Shown one piece after another: positions 23,896 through 36,300 of a DNA stretch of 64,000 nt. Source of the DNA: Sipunculus nudus (lineage: Eukaryota; Annelida; Sipuncula; Golfingiida; Sipunculidae); the NCBI GenBank assembly GCA_026874595.1, contig CM049313.1:21095508-21159507 (forward strand). The letters run 5' to 3'. The notes beneath the pieces were generated by a model. That model was not told the origin of the DNA. It saw nothing but the letters and a program-made list of their open reading frames with translations, and ran no database searches. Made by a program: the position numbers and the translations under genes. Each line of letters starts with the position of its first letter. Position 1 is the first letter of the stretch.

Positions 23896-25439
23896 AACAT
23901 CATTGAATCAACTTTCCATGTCACACGGAGAAACAGATCTACTGCACGTCTGTCCATATGAGACAGGGTGGCCTTAGTATAGCGATATTGTGACGTTTGT
24001 CCTTATCAGACTGTATGTAAACCTCCGCTGTTAAGACATTTTTTTCTCAGAAATAATCCTCTTTATCCAACCAGCTGAGATAACTAGCAGAAGGAAAGAA
24101 GGTTTTGTTACACAATTTTTGACAGTAACCATGATATATATTACTGCAATCTGTGCATCATATCACCCAAAGAAGCCTCTAATCAGTTCCTCTCTGAGAC
24201 GATACCGCCAATGTCAAGTGAAGCATCAATGTCTGTAATTATCCCAAGACTAAGGAAACCCAAAATAAACATAACCCAGGGAGTTCAGGACATATGCTCC
24301 CTTAAATACAAAAAGATTGCCGGGTATATGCAACACTCGTGTAAAATGACAGTGCACGCTTTGATATTAACGTTACACAGGGTTAATCATTTCTTTTCCC
24401 TCCCGGCGAGCGGTTAATGATGCAGAGGGAATTATCTATGAAATTGTCAGATGTACATCTCATTCTGGCTGGCCTGCAACGCTGGGCGAATGATATATCT
24501 GTATACATTACAGACGGGCGGGGGGATATGTGTAGTGTCAACGTACTTAATATAACAGAATGCTCAATTAAATATCCGGTATAAAAACCGTCCTAGTGCA
24601 GAACGATCTGGCAAATATATCCTGTGAATGAGCTCCTGTCCGTCTTTGTGTTTACTTCTCTCTTTTATCTCCTCCTGTTCGTTTATTTGCGCGGTCGACC
24701 CCAGGATATTTCATACCTGTACCAATATTGAACGTTCAGCTCATTTTGAAAGACAATGAAGGAAGCTACAAATATCTCCAATCTGCTGAGATATTAACGC
24801 GTATCGATTTTTCAAGTAAGTGCACATACGTACCAGAAGAAACTTTGATGGACTTTGTAAAAAGCGATAATTACACAGGGATACGATATACAGGGGAATC
24901 ACGTGATCCCCGGTAAAAGATTCGATTCAAATCAGGACAGAAAGTCATGAATATTCATGATTAGTCGGCAATTCTGCCGAGCGACACACAGGCGGGCCAA
25001 CACACTTTGTCACCTTGCGTAAACTAGAATAACACTTTTTCAAAGATATACTCTTTTATCATTTGATTATTCAAAACAAATGTTGAGTTATCCATTGATC
25101 TAGATCCTTGTATATATTACATATATAACAGCGGTTACGTTTGTAACGGATGAGCTCATTTTTCATGTTTTGAAAATGTTCATTGAAGACAGGAGTTTCT
25201 TGCTATGTAGTGACTTAAGTCATATTTTTGACTTAAGCTGATTCAGGTTACCTCCAAAATGAATAGATGTGTTCCGTAGGTATGACACTAAACAAGACAC
25301 AATTTTGATCAAAATCAGTGCATAACTTTTTGTATAAAGTTAAAATTGTTAACAGGCAATTCAATTAATGTGACTAAGGGAAAACTAATTTCTCGCATCC
25401 TGGAAATATAACTAGGAACCAACGGGTCTCGACGTTCAG
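23896..25439. other. no recognisable gene
   Basis: No supported feature. Confidence 0.45.
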
Positions 25440-25830
25440 CTGGATTAGTCTATAAGGATATTTAAATGAGCTTTTTCAAAATGTGGGTACTGTGACCTTG
25501 ACCTTGTGAACAAAAAATGTGAGAACTCACTGTCCTTGAACTTACCTAAATTTTGATTATCATAACAATCTTTAAAAAAAGCGGGTCCAGTGACCTTGAC
25601 CTTTGAACAGGTAACCTCAAAATCTACAGATATCTTCCACTTTGGGCAATTAAGCAACATGTGAAAGATGGGGGGTTTGGGATGAAAGGTTTGATTTACA
25701 ATGCATCCACAATATTTCTCAAGATGTGGGTCCCGTGACCTTGATCTTTGACCGGATGATCCCAATATCATTCGTCGCTTGCTTTCGTTTTGAGCTTTAC
25801 ATAAGTCAAGTTTGAAATCCATATGTCAAT
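25440..25830 (+). repeat. repeat with clustered TGACCTTGACC motifs
   Basis: Three related segments, each with an AAGATGTGGGTCC-like block followed by GTGACCTTGACCTTTGA or a variant, at 25492-25506, 25591-25607 and 25736-25753. On the minus strand each of the first two contains TCAAGGTCA, the monomer site of FTZ-F1/ERR-type nuclear receptors, and the second and third also AAAGGTCA or a near variant. This motif-bearing repeat is typical of interspersed repeats in molluscan genomes. A 125-codon minus-strand open frame over it is explained by the repeat. Confidence 0.6.
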
Positions 25831-28069
25831 CCAAACTGGAGTTATCATCTGGAAACAAATGTGTGTGTGGATTGACGGACAGACAGAAGGACAGGCGAAC
25901 AGACGGACGAATAGGGTGATACTATACGGTATCCAACTATGATTAATAAACACACCAGGTTGCGGGACGCTAGATGAAACCCAAGGTGACACGATAGCTG
26001 TCAAATTTATAGTCTCAAAATAAAAAAAATCGATAAATTAAAAAAAACATGTGACATAACTGGTCATGGTCAATATTAAAGGCGAGATTCATGACAATCC
26101 AGGTATTAAATATCAAGAAACTGGAGGTTTTGTATCGAATTTTTAATTATTCTGGGGGTACTAACAAGGCCCACAGCTCGGAGGATATAGGTCGCAGTGA
26201 CCTTATTTCATGTGTCAAAGGAGATTTTTATTGATCTCCATGGATATTCACTTAGAAACTTCTATGGTTAGCGGTAACGATTTGTGTCTTATTAACGGAA
26301 GGCCGGACAGACAAAGCGCCATACTTATACCTCAGTTTATTTTCAGTCAGCTGAGCTAACGAAAGTTACAACACGCCCCACGTGCCCATGGTCATTATTA
26401 CGTTCATCCAGATACCTGTACAAGGTCCAATTGGGGATCACCTATAAACAGGAAATATTTTAATAAAGCCAGGTTAGACTGCATATGGAAGTTCGTTGGG
26501 GGGGGGGGGGATTTCTGAATCCAGACTACTGTAGTAGTAATTAACGCCGTCAATGGAAGCAAGCGTGAACGGTTTAAAAATAAGTATGTGATCTCTTTAC
26601 CCATTGTTGGATCTAACCCTTTTGTTGAAGCGATAATAATGGACCCATGGTGGCTCTCGACTGGAAATCAAATGTCCTATCACTTCTTCACAACGTTTCA
26701 TTGCAAAACACCAATATGTCACATAATGTCACAGACATAAAGACAGACTGATAGACAGACTAAAGGAAACACAGGTGAATACAGCACCTCCGCCAATATT
26801 CGGTAGAGATAAAATGAACAGTGCCAAACTACACTCAAAAGTAAACTGATGTTAAGTAAACAAGAAAACATACTCGTTACCAGGAGTGGATGAAAATGGT
26901 GACAGCGTACTCAAAGACGATCACGCTCTGTTGCTCACGAGGTGAATAGTATATACTCCGGTTCAGCAAACCGATAATGAGGTGTAATCCCTGTACGTGA
27001 GGACTTGACGAGATTACTCTTCACTTGGTAACGATATAGTTACCTCCTTGATCTTTCAAATGGTAGTCATTGTAAAGCTGAATAGATAAGGCCAAATATA
27101 TAAAAGGTATGGTGCATCCGCTCGCGTCAATTTTAACCCCCGCATCAAAACTTTTTATTTTGATTTTCATCTTTCAAGAATATAAAATAAAACAATTTAG
27201 ATAAGATTTCCTTTCTAATGTAGTGCTTTTGCCTGTTTGGCAAAACAATTCTGTTATTTTCATGCTTTTCCCTAATCATATGACAATTTTTGTCGAAACA
27301 TACAAAAAAGGTAGAATATAATATCGCCCGCCCGCACTGGTTTCTGAAAAAGTGCCTTAGAACCATACTTTTTTTTATTTTGGCCTAAATGATCTCGTCC
27401 TTGACACTGGCTTGACCGAACTTTATGATATCCATGGTATTATATTACGTGTGTATATGAACGTATTATATTGAGGATATATTGGATATTTAATCCTTCA
27501 AAGTGGTTTAATCCTGCGTGTAATTTAATGATAATGCCCTGATATCTTGTATACCATACTAGTTTTTAAATCCCTAATCGTTTGTAAAGACACATACTTT
27601 GAGGCTCAGGCATGCTCTGGAAAATATTTTGTGCAGCAAAAATGACTGTTCGGTTTCGACAGCTGTAGATACAAGAAACTTCCAAATAAGATATATTGTG
27701 ACTTTTGAAGATGGACGTTTGAAGTGACAAAGGCTTAGGGAAGAATAGTACAGCGTGGGTGGGAGGCTTAGGAGATTGTCGCCTTTCCTTTAGTAAGAAC
27801 GTGGCAGTTGTGGATTGGTATTTCCTCTTATTCATGTATACAAAATACATGGGCGAAATGTGCATGGTGGTACCAGGTACACGTCATGTCGGCTTCAGGG
27901 TTTTACGCAAAACGAAAGTTTCTCCCATTTTTTTCACTTTGATCTGCTTCCGACGCTTCCGGACACTTACACTTCAGCAGGCACTTACGTAAGGGAACCC
28001 GAAAATAACAAGAAAGTGAACAAGAAATCTTCAATATATTTTTTTTCTCTCGATTTATAGGCATCATGC
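25831..28069. other. no recognisable gene; short degenerate repeats
   Basis: Contains GACGGACAGACAGAAGGACAG-like simple sequence near 25873-25910 and 26735-26765, a 12-base G run at about 26499-26510, and a further single GTGACCTT motif near 26198. No gene supported. Confidence 0.4.
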
Positions 28070-28285
28070 TTAAAGTAAGGAATATACATCTAGATTTTCT
28101 TTAGACAAGATATATTATCTTATCATAAGAAAAATTTCATTCATCATAATATCTAAAAATATTATTTCTTGCCATAAGATATCAATGTCTGATAGCAAGA
28201 AGAATATCTTAACAAAAGAAAAACAATCTTATCAGAATATAATTTTTCTTATCTTTAGCAAGACAATATTTCTTGCCCCACTCCC
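28070..28285. repeat. palindrome-rich patch, possible MITE
   Basis: Dense short inverted motifs: CTTATCATAAG, AATATCTAAAAATATT, TTGCCATAAGATATC, AGAATATCTT and ATTTCTTGCC, in a T/A-biased context unlike its flanks. Several pieces pair with each other at different spacings. This resembles a foldback or palindromic MITE, but outer boundaries and a target duplication were not found. Confidence 0.4.
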
Positions 28286-29214
28286 TAGAAAACTTTCTTG
28301 ACATTAGATTGTTATACTTAGTAAAACTAATAGGGAGAAGGGCAAAATCTTTAAAAAAAATATTTTTAGAAGTGTACTTGGAATTCCGTCATCGATTTTG
28401 ATATATATGGATATGCTATATATTGTGTTAGGATATCGCAGAGACTTAAAATCAAAGGAAATGTATGGTAACATCTTCTAACACCTGTATTGATACACTT
28501 CATACACAGTATACATTGTATCGCTTATCATTATATTTTAGATTATATTCATATAATTACTACAAAGGCATGCACAATCTGTAAACCATTCACAAGAATT
28601 TGTCTTTTATGTTTATTTGCATTAACATATTGTTTTTCAAGAAGTGCTCACAACATGCAATGCTCTCGGTCTTTTGGTTGATTAGCGGTTTCCCACTAAT
28701 TACGACAGGCTTTTTTTATCAATTTCTTTTCTGACAGGTCTTAAGTTTACTAAAGAAAAACTACCTTTTGGCTTTAAAAAAATGATATCATATAATAATC
28801 AATCTAAACCTAAGTCAATAATAGAGTGTAACTCTGTCAAATGTCATTGCAAAAAGACGACAAACCTTTGCGTGAAAACACAGCAAACAAACTAAGTGTG
28901 CTTGGTAGAAAAAGAGCGCTGTCGGCATTTCTATATAACTTTGCCCGACGGTAAGCGACTTATGTCAAATATGCTGCCGGCAAACATTGTTAGTTGCCTG
29001 AAAGAAACACACCTTGCACTAGGACTTAGTGGTTCCTGTTCAAATAATACAATTTTGCCAAAAACGAAACGATTAGCCCTAGATCGGCGCTGTGGTTATT
29101 TGTATGTCACTGCAAATATATAAGATATGTTTGTGTATCCCCACTTCAAAGCGCCCACGTAGGTGTAATATTTTATTTCACTCATCCATAGCATGAGACC
29201 ATATGTATTTAAAA
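28286..29214. other. no recognisable gene
   Basis: AT-rich; nothing supported. Confidence 0.45.
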
Positions 29215-29900
29215 CAGTGTTGTAGTCGAGTCCACACTTTCTCAGATAGAGGATAAATCCGAGTCAACTCTTGCTGAGTTCAAGCCCGAGCCTTGCGCTT
29301 CGAGCCCTAGTCCACATTATACTTGCCCGAGTGTATTTGAAAACCTGATCTAAGTCAGAGCTCGGTCTTTGTAATGAAAACAAACATGTTATTGCTGACG
29401 TAGAAAAGTTAATACCTATATTTTTATATTATTTTTTTATTATTTATTAATTTTGATCAATTTTATTTTATGAAGTGCAATCCAAGTTAGAAAATGTTCC
29501 AACAAATCTTTATTGTTAGAAGTAATCCTAGTTTATATTTATGTATTTTGTAGAACATATGCTTAGGTAAACACTTAAGTATGTCTATCTTTTAATATCA
29601 CGTGATTCGACCAATTCTTTTCAGTGTATTGATCGTTTGTTATGCAATGGGAACGTCAATAACTTCTTTTTTTCCTGATTTCTCGAGTCCTTACCAACGA
29701 GTCCGAGTTCAAGTCCGAATCCTAGACCGAATCCGAGTCCGATCAGAGTGCGACTGCTTGAAAAGTGCACTCTAGTCCGGAGTCAATGTCAAGACTCGAG
29801 TCTCGATCGACGTTGACTCCGGAATCGAGTCTGGACCTTGACTTCTGAATCCTGACTCAGGTGTCAACGTCCAGACTCGAGTCCTTCATCTCAGATACAA
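29215..29900. repeat. degenerate GAGTCC/GAGTCCGA cluster 2
   Basis: Two patches (about 29225-29345 and 29685-29890) full of GAGTCCGAG, AAGTCCGAATCC, GACTCGAGTC and related hexamers in both orientations, separated by about 340 bp of AT-rich DNA. The same two-patch layout occurs at 22.2-22.5 kb, suggesting both are copies of one element with hexamer-rich ends. Confidence 0.6.
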
Positions 29901-29914
29901 AATTAACATATTGA

Positions 29915-30265
29915 TTAAAGGGGCCCATTCACCTGTCTGACCTTTATAAACTAAAGGTAATCCCTTGGAGCTTTCATAAAAATAGGCAAGAAAACGTCGA
30001 AATCACCGCACACAGGCTGTCTGTTTTGTTTATATCAACGTGTTTATAATATATGAGGGCCCACGAAATTATTAAAACAAATTCAACAAGGGCATCTGGC
30101 AGCAATAAGATAAGCCAGAGTTTTGCAAATGACGTTTTGGAACAATTGGCCTTTCTACCTCCGCATATATGCAACCTAGCACCTTAGGTTAAATGTTTTC
30201 TTGTTTGTCAAGATTGCTGTGTTTACAAACTTGTTCACACATCCTTCACGAAGGCCTTATAAGAA
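29915..30265 (-). repeat. dispersed repeat family A, copy 3
   Basis: Minus-strand copy: reading backward it shows AAAACAGACAGCCTGTGTGCGG, CGACGTTTTCTTGCC and a final GGTGAATGGGCCCCTTT, matching the family order, and at its far end the TTTGTAAACACAGCAATCTTG block. Non-coding. Confidence 0.6.
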
Positions 30266-31762
30266 CTTTTTACAACCAAAATTACCATTAGATCATTAAT
30301 ATATACACAGAGTAAGCCAAAAAACATAAATTCTTTTAGAACAGGTAGGTGATCGGGCACCTTTTAGCGAACATTTGATATCTTTTTTTATTTAGTATAT
30401 TATATTATTATAGAGAAAAAGAAAAGATAGAAACAATACATTGACTCTGTCCATATTGAATCCAAAGGTTTCGCCCACGATTTCACACCGGTTGACCCGA
30501 GCAAAGTTTGATCCTGGGTCGCGCTGTCACATATATGAGGACGCTGTAAAGGTGATGTTTAAATGAAACGTGAGCCCCGGTATCAAGCGGCTTTCTCAGA
30601 GTGCCGCTCACACAAGATGCCGGCATACAGTAGTGACCGATCGAGCGTCAAATTGAGTCTTACTCGGACATCTCCAAAGGCCATTTCGCATTTCCCTTGG
30701 TCAGTTATTGTCAGTAGTGAATACCTGTCAGAGTATATACGAAATTAATGGGAACCTGGGAGCATGGAAAAGCAATTACGTTTGCCACTCGATTACCACA
30801 GGTCATTCAACATATTCGGTTTCTGTTATATAAAGTAAAGATGGCTGCCAAGCTCTGTAGATTAAATGTTTCTCCCGGTGCCACGTAAAATCACAGACCA
30901 CAGAATTGCAAATATTTGATTCTTATATATCACTAAGATTTATTACGAAAATCATACTAGTAACAATTATGCCATAAAAAAAGTAAATTCTCTCGACGAA
31001 ACCAAACTAACTATGATATGTATCAATTCAGTCAATTATGTCGCTTATTTACGGTTATCTTAAGCAAAACGTGCCCTTACAAATATATTTTCTAATTTGC
31101 AAATTCATGGAGTGCAATATGTACCTCAGGGGGACTTCGCTGTATCTGAGTAAAGACCCTGCTATCCCATATCACCCGGGAACTCTTATACATCCGCGGT
31201 CTATAATTGTTCTAGATATAAAAAAAAACTGCAGGTATATCATTTATTGAAATGTCCTCACTGCTACCATGCAGTTGTACTCACAACCAGCAAAATATTT
31301 CAATTTAGTATTTACTCCAGGAGACAGCGGTATTTACATGTACGTGTTACTTTAATACATGACCGAGAAACAGTGCCTTGTAACGTGTAGGGGTGCTCCT
31401 TTATCGTGTGGTGAACCGTGAAAGCCGCTATTGTACACGTCCTGCAGTATTCTCACGGCTCTAAACGTGAAAGGTCGCCGTGAAGCGTACGGTTTGTACG
31501 GAGAGGAATTGTTGGGTCCTTTCCTAATAGATATGATCAAATGAAGCGAAATTGTGCCCTTCTTTGTAATACGCTTCGTTATCTGCCTGTTCTGAACGCT
31601 TAGTCTATAGGCTTTGTTGGTTTGAGGGCTTACTGGTACAATGGCTTATAGTCTTCTGTTGTCATGAACTATGTGCACAAACGTGTTTCAATTCCTTGCC
31701 GGGGTAAAAGGCGGGCATATTTTGATGGACTGTTCCCATTGAGTCCTCAGGTTACTTGTGGG
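30266..31762. other. no recognisable gene
   Basis: AT-rich; chance open frames only. Confidence 0.45.
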
Positions 31763-31923
31763 CAGCGGGGACGGATCCAGGATTTTCGGAAAGGGAGGGG
31801 AGTGAAAATACACTATCATACCCTATAAACAGGCCACATTGCCAGTAGTGTAGCATTGAAAATCGGGGATATCCCTCCAAAGAAAGAAGTTTCTCCCCTA
31901 TCCCCTCTGCACCCGCCGCGCTG
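31763..31923 (+). mobile_element. hAT-type MITE, degenerate copy
   Basis: Starts CAGCGGGGACGGATCCAGGA, matching the CAGGGGCGGATCCAGG end seen at 33.8 and 40.5 kb, and ends in a degenerate complement (GCACCCGCCGCGCTG). About 161 bp; no coding capacity. The 8-mer GGTTACTT occurs near both sides (31750 and 31937) but not directly at the ends, so a target duplication is not claimed. Confidence 0.55.
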
Positions 31924-32084
31924 GAGATATCTCTCTTTGGTTACTTATATACCACCCTCTCACTGTTCATAAGACACGATTAACACCTCTACAATGTTAA
32001 ATATCTCTAGGAGGATAATCACGTTTACAGCAGTAAATACCGCTACAGTAGTAACACTGATAAATACCTTCACAACGTAAATAC

Positions 32085-32355
32085 CTCTTCCCTCTGGGAA
32101 GGCCTAGCCCAACGGTAGTGTTTCACTCACAAACGAGTGCGCCTTTCGGGGGTACCTAGGTGGTATGACCTAGCAATGGGGACGGTTACACACCGAAAAG
32201 CCCGCACTCCAGTTGTCACCGGGTCTGGTTAACACCAGGATATAAAATGAGAGGAAGCGTGTGATACTGCCCTGTCACGGAGTCCGAGACCGGAATTGAA
32301 TTCTGCAGATGTACATATACTTAGTTAAGCTAGCATTAAAAAATGGAGGCGTTTA
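32085..32355 (+). repeat. SINE-like family C, copy 2
   Basis: Opens with a box-A-like TAGCCCAACGG (near 32106), followed by TGTTTCACTCACAAACGAGT, CAGGATATAAAAT, CTGCCCTGTCACGGAGTCCG, CTGCAGATGTACATATACTT and AGCTAGCATT. The last blocks recur in the same order in the copy at 48.5 kb and the first in the copy at 20.7 kb. A box B is not clear. Confidence 0.7.
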
Positions 32356-33833
32356 CCTTAAAAATATTAAAAACGATATAAACCTTAACAGCAATAAATA
32401 TATCCACAGAGGATAATAAATTCACATATATACCTCACGTATAAACCTCTTACTATAATACAAGGTGGAAAGAATTAGGCGAGATTATTATTATACATCA
32501 ACGGAGCATTGTTATATGCAGGGAGGCATTTAGTTATAGCTGACTAGTCGCTTAATACAGATAACATATTACATAATATGAAACCTGGAAAACAGAGACA
32601 CTATATATCCAGTGTTAATTCGAATTAAGTATATCATATAATAATCAGGAACGATGTATGAAATCAACATCTATTTGTTGTTGATGATATAACAAGGAGA
32701 TGACGCCTCTTCTAGTGTTTTATTTATAAATGTAGAATTTGTGGTTATAGCTTAAACTTTTTATAATAAATCGTTTTTAGAAGAGGGCACACATATTTGC
32801 TAAAAGAAATCCAAGGATAAGTGTCACTGAACGAATAACGAATACATTTGATTTATTTTAAGCAGCTCGTGGGTACATTTCTTTCAATGTATTAATGAAC
32901 ACCTGCCGTTATGTGAACCTTTTTTCAAGGCCTGATATATATTTTCCAGGCGAATTAACCATATACAGGGGTCAGTCATAGCCACCCAGTAACAAAAATA
33001 TTATTACGATAAGAGGGGGTATACACTGATTGCCATGTTAGATAGCGTTTAACCGGGGCGCGGTAGAGAACAACCATAGCAGAAGATATTGTAAGATATC
33101 CTTTGGAACCCAACCTCATAGGTTACTGATAATAAGGTGATGAACGGTGGTGAACGCAGCTCCATCCGCTGTCTAATGATTAACAATACATGCTAGCAGT
33201 TTTATTGGTAGTGACTTCGCAAAGACGAGCCATGTGTCATGGCAAACCATGTATCAGCCGAAGGGTGGCGAGATGCTCAGCGCCATCTAGCGGCAGTAAC
33301 ACTACACCATAAAACCGACTTGTCTCTGTTTTCCACTCTGCAAATGTATAGAAGTATAACCTTTTTCAGTTTTATCAAACAATATATGACTGTATAGTGT
33401 TTTAACGTATTCACAGCATAATAAAATTACATAACAATAGAGTAATTTTTCAAAGAGTTGATAGATTCTGTATTATCATTCATTCACTATCGGGTAATTA
33501 GTCAGACTATATTTTCAGCAAATAGATTTTTAGCTACATTGGTGTAGCCTAATAAACCTATGAATATTGAAATATCACATTTTCTCACTTTTATGTTTCA
33601 AGTAAAGGTTATTTCTAAACCAGGCTCAGATAAATTATATTATAAAAAGTAAACTCCGAACTGGGAAATGGAGACACAGTCTATCGTTCTATATTATTAA
33701 AACATTTAATTTACGACATAAACATCTGTTTTTCTAGTTAGAAGGCGGATAGTTACACTGATCAACCCCATCCCCCCCCCCCCAAACACACACACACACT
33801 TCACATCCCTTGCTAAAAGGTTTGTGGGGGGAG
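32356..33833. other. no gene; one CTCF-like motif
   Basis: AT-rich. A CTCF-like site (minus strand CCGCTAGATGGCGC) lies at 33280-33293, one mismatch from the core. A C run and (CA)n lie near 33770-33800. Confidence 0.4.
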
Positions 33834-33996
33834 CAGGGGCGGATCCAGGATTTAGGAAAAGGGGGGGGGGGGGTCCAACCCAGGAGGACTAATGAAAATT
33901 CTAAAAAAAGGTCATCAGGTCCGGAAAAGGGGGTCAAGGCCGCAAAAGGTTGCTTCGGGTGAAAAAGGGGGGTCCGGACCCCCTGGATCCCCCCTG
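33834..33996 (+). mobile_element. hAT-type MITE, second copy
   Basis: Begins CAGGGGCGGATCCAGGATTT and ends CCTGGATCCCCCCTG, imperfect terminal inverted repeats of the CAGGGGCGGATCC type. Internal blocks AAAAAAGGTCATCAGGTCCG and GGGTCCGGACCCCCTGGATC correspond to the copy at 40.5 kb. No transposase; no flanking 8-bp duplication seen. Confidence 0.7.
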
Positions 33997-34786
33997 GAAC
34001 CTCTTCTGGGGAGGGAGTGGGTATATAAGCAAAGGCCTTTTTTCACTCCCGTCCGCTCATACTCTATAGCAAAGGTATAATATTAAACCTGACCTAGGTT
34101 AATAAAACCGGTGTTTGTAGGGATATGCGCTCTAGGAGTGCTCTCTAGTATTTTTGTATCAAGTGAGCGTGAAAAGTTACCCTGAAGATGGATCACCCAT
34201 GGCTGGCAGTTAAATTCCTGCGGCGCAGGTGAACGACCACCCAATCCATGTACAATAAATGTCTAAAGAGAGAGGTGGTGGCTTTTAGAATGGTCTTTAT
34301 GTTAACATTCTTCAGAGTTCAAGGTGGGGGTCATAAAACCGAACATCATTCAAAACCCGCGAGGTCAAACCCCTTAAGGACTGCGGGTAGCGCGTTTTAT
34401 CAAGTTCCATCAAGATTTCCTTTTCAGTACCATACCGTCTCCTTGATTCTGATACACACATTTTCAAGCCCCCGACCGCGTGGATATCAAAAGATGAGAT
34501 CACACACGGGCTCGCGACTACGGCCCTTTATTCGTTTGATAATAACATACCCCGGATCTGTGTTGTATATAGCTATTGAAACCAGTGGTGGAATTCGGAC
34601 ATTTGGGGACCAGCTGTACACAAATCTTTACCGTGCGGTGAACTTCTTCACGGTCTCAAGGAATGGACAATCTGGTGGGTTACCTTGGAAAGGTCACCGG
34701 ACCCTTATTTAACGATTACACATTCTATTCCGAGATAGAGGTTACATATATGATGCCAAATCCGATAGTTGCCAGGTGATCATTTG

Positions 34787-34819
<33 letters not shown>

Positions 34820-36300
34820 ATTATTATAATTGGAACCCAGCCCTCAAGGGCTTATATGTCACCGCCTATTTACTAATCCTTGGACATGTGTGTAGAAACG
34901 AGAAAAAAAAACAAGATGGCCACTTGAAAACCATTGAAAGTCTATTTTCTTTTGTTATCTTGATGGTAGACCATTTTCAACTAACCAGCGCTACCTGTCT
35001 TTGAGGGCAGATACTATGTGTTCGGGTATGTTACACTTATAAATAGATCCTATTTTGTTATATTTGAAATGATATAAATTCAATACGGAAAATCGCTAAT
35101 GCAGCTTCTCGTGTAGATGTAGGAGAAAAACGACTGGCTGGCGCAGCAGGAAGTCCGTTTGTGCAGACAAGCGTGATTCAGCCGGACACTTATTAGCACT
35201 GACGAAACTGACAATCCAACTTTGTTAACTTATATATGCTATGGACTCTAATTAATTAATATGATCATTGAATAAATACGAGGTTACAATTGTCTGTTAC
35301 CAGAATGTACGACAAATTCAAGAAAACTTGCAAAATTTGACGTTCATCAATGACTGAAAGACCCTGTGTACGTTTCCTTTATATCATTCTACAAGGCAGC
35401 TGATTCGAGATCAAATTCTAATGCCTTTCATGTTTCTGTAATATATTTTAACACAGCATAATAAATATGATAATTAATAAGTATCAGGATGGTCGCAAAT
35501 CAAAAATACTATGTCCAGTGCCCACACTGCTATGTTAAATGAATGGGGCTGGTCAGGCTGGAGGCTACGGGGCACTAGTTGTTTGCCTGAAGTTTTTCAA
35601 GCAGGCAGTCATTTACTGCCTCCACACACGAGAGTATCGGTATTAGCGATATCCCGTATTGTATTTTATCTTTAAGAGCGAGGTTCTCGCCAGAGAATTC
35701 TGATCTTTTTTTTTAATTGAATAACAAGTAAATCGCAATAATGACATACGGTGCCCGATTACAGCAGACGACCGTTACGAGCAGAGCGCATGTCCGTGTA
35801 TTAGGTCTACTCTACTCAGTTGTATTAGTTAGAATATCTAACAAAATGAATGTCTAAATGGGACATAAGCAACAATAAATAGTTTGTAAAAAACAAAAAC
35901 ACTATATACTTATGATAAAACAAGGTCGATCCTATATATCATTAATCTTAGCACGGCCTATTATGAGTATTTCAGAAGGGAGTTTCATTTGGGGTAATAG
36001 CTATGACACTGCACCAATGACACCTGAACTGATTACCGTAATTTGTGTTTTGCTCGTTTGTCCTTTATGACTGTGTGTCTGCTTGCAAGATGTCTTTATA
36101 CATTTGTTTTGCTCAGGTGAGCCAAGGGACTCGGAGATGAGCCCAGGGACTCGGAGGGGAGCCCATGCAGGGACTCAGATATATAATCTAGACCATGTGC
36201 GAATAAAAAAATAAATTTTAACCTTTATGTGAGAGGTGTCTTACAAGTTATTATGAATTTTATTTCAATGTTGTGGATTGACATTGACCTCGAGCAAGCG
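33997..36300. other. no confident gene
   Basis: Contains a plus-strand open frame of 154 codons (34248-34712) overlapping a minus-strand one (34312-34503, peptide ends NDVRFYDPHLEL). They exclude each other and neither is recognised. An (ATT)n array lies at 34788-34834. Three short tandem copies of a GAGCCCAGGGACTCGGAG-like unit lie at about 36115-36180. Confidence 0.4.
34788..34834. repeat. (ATT)n microsatellite
   Basis: About ten TTA/ATT units with slight end degeneration. Confidence 0.95.
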
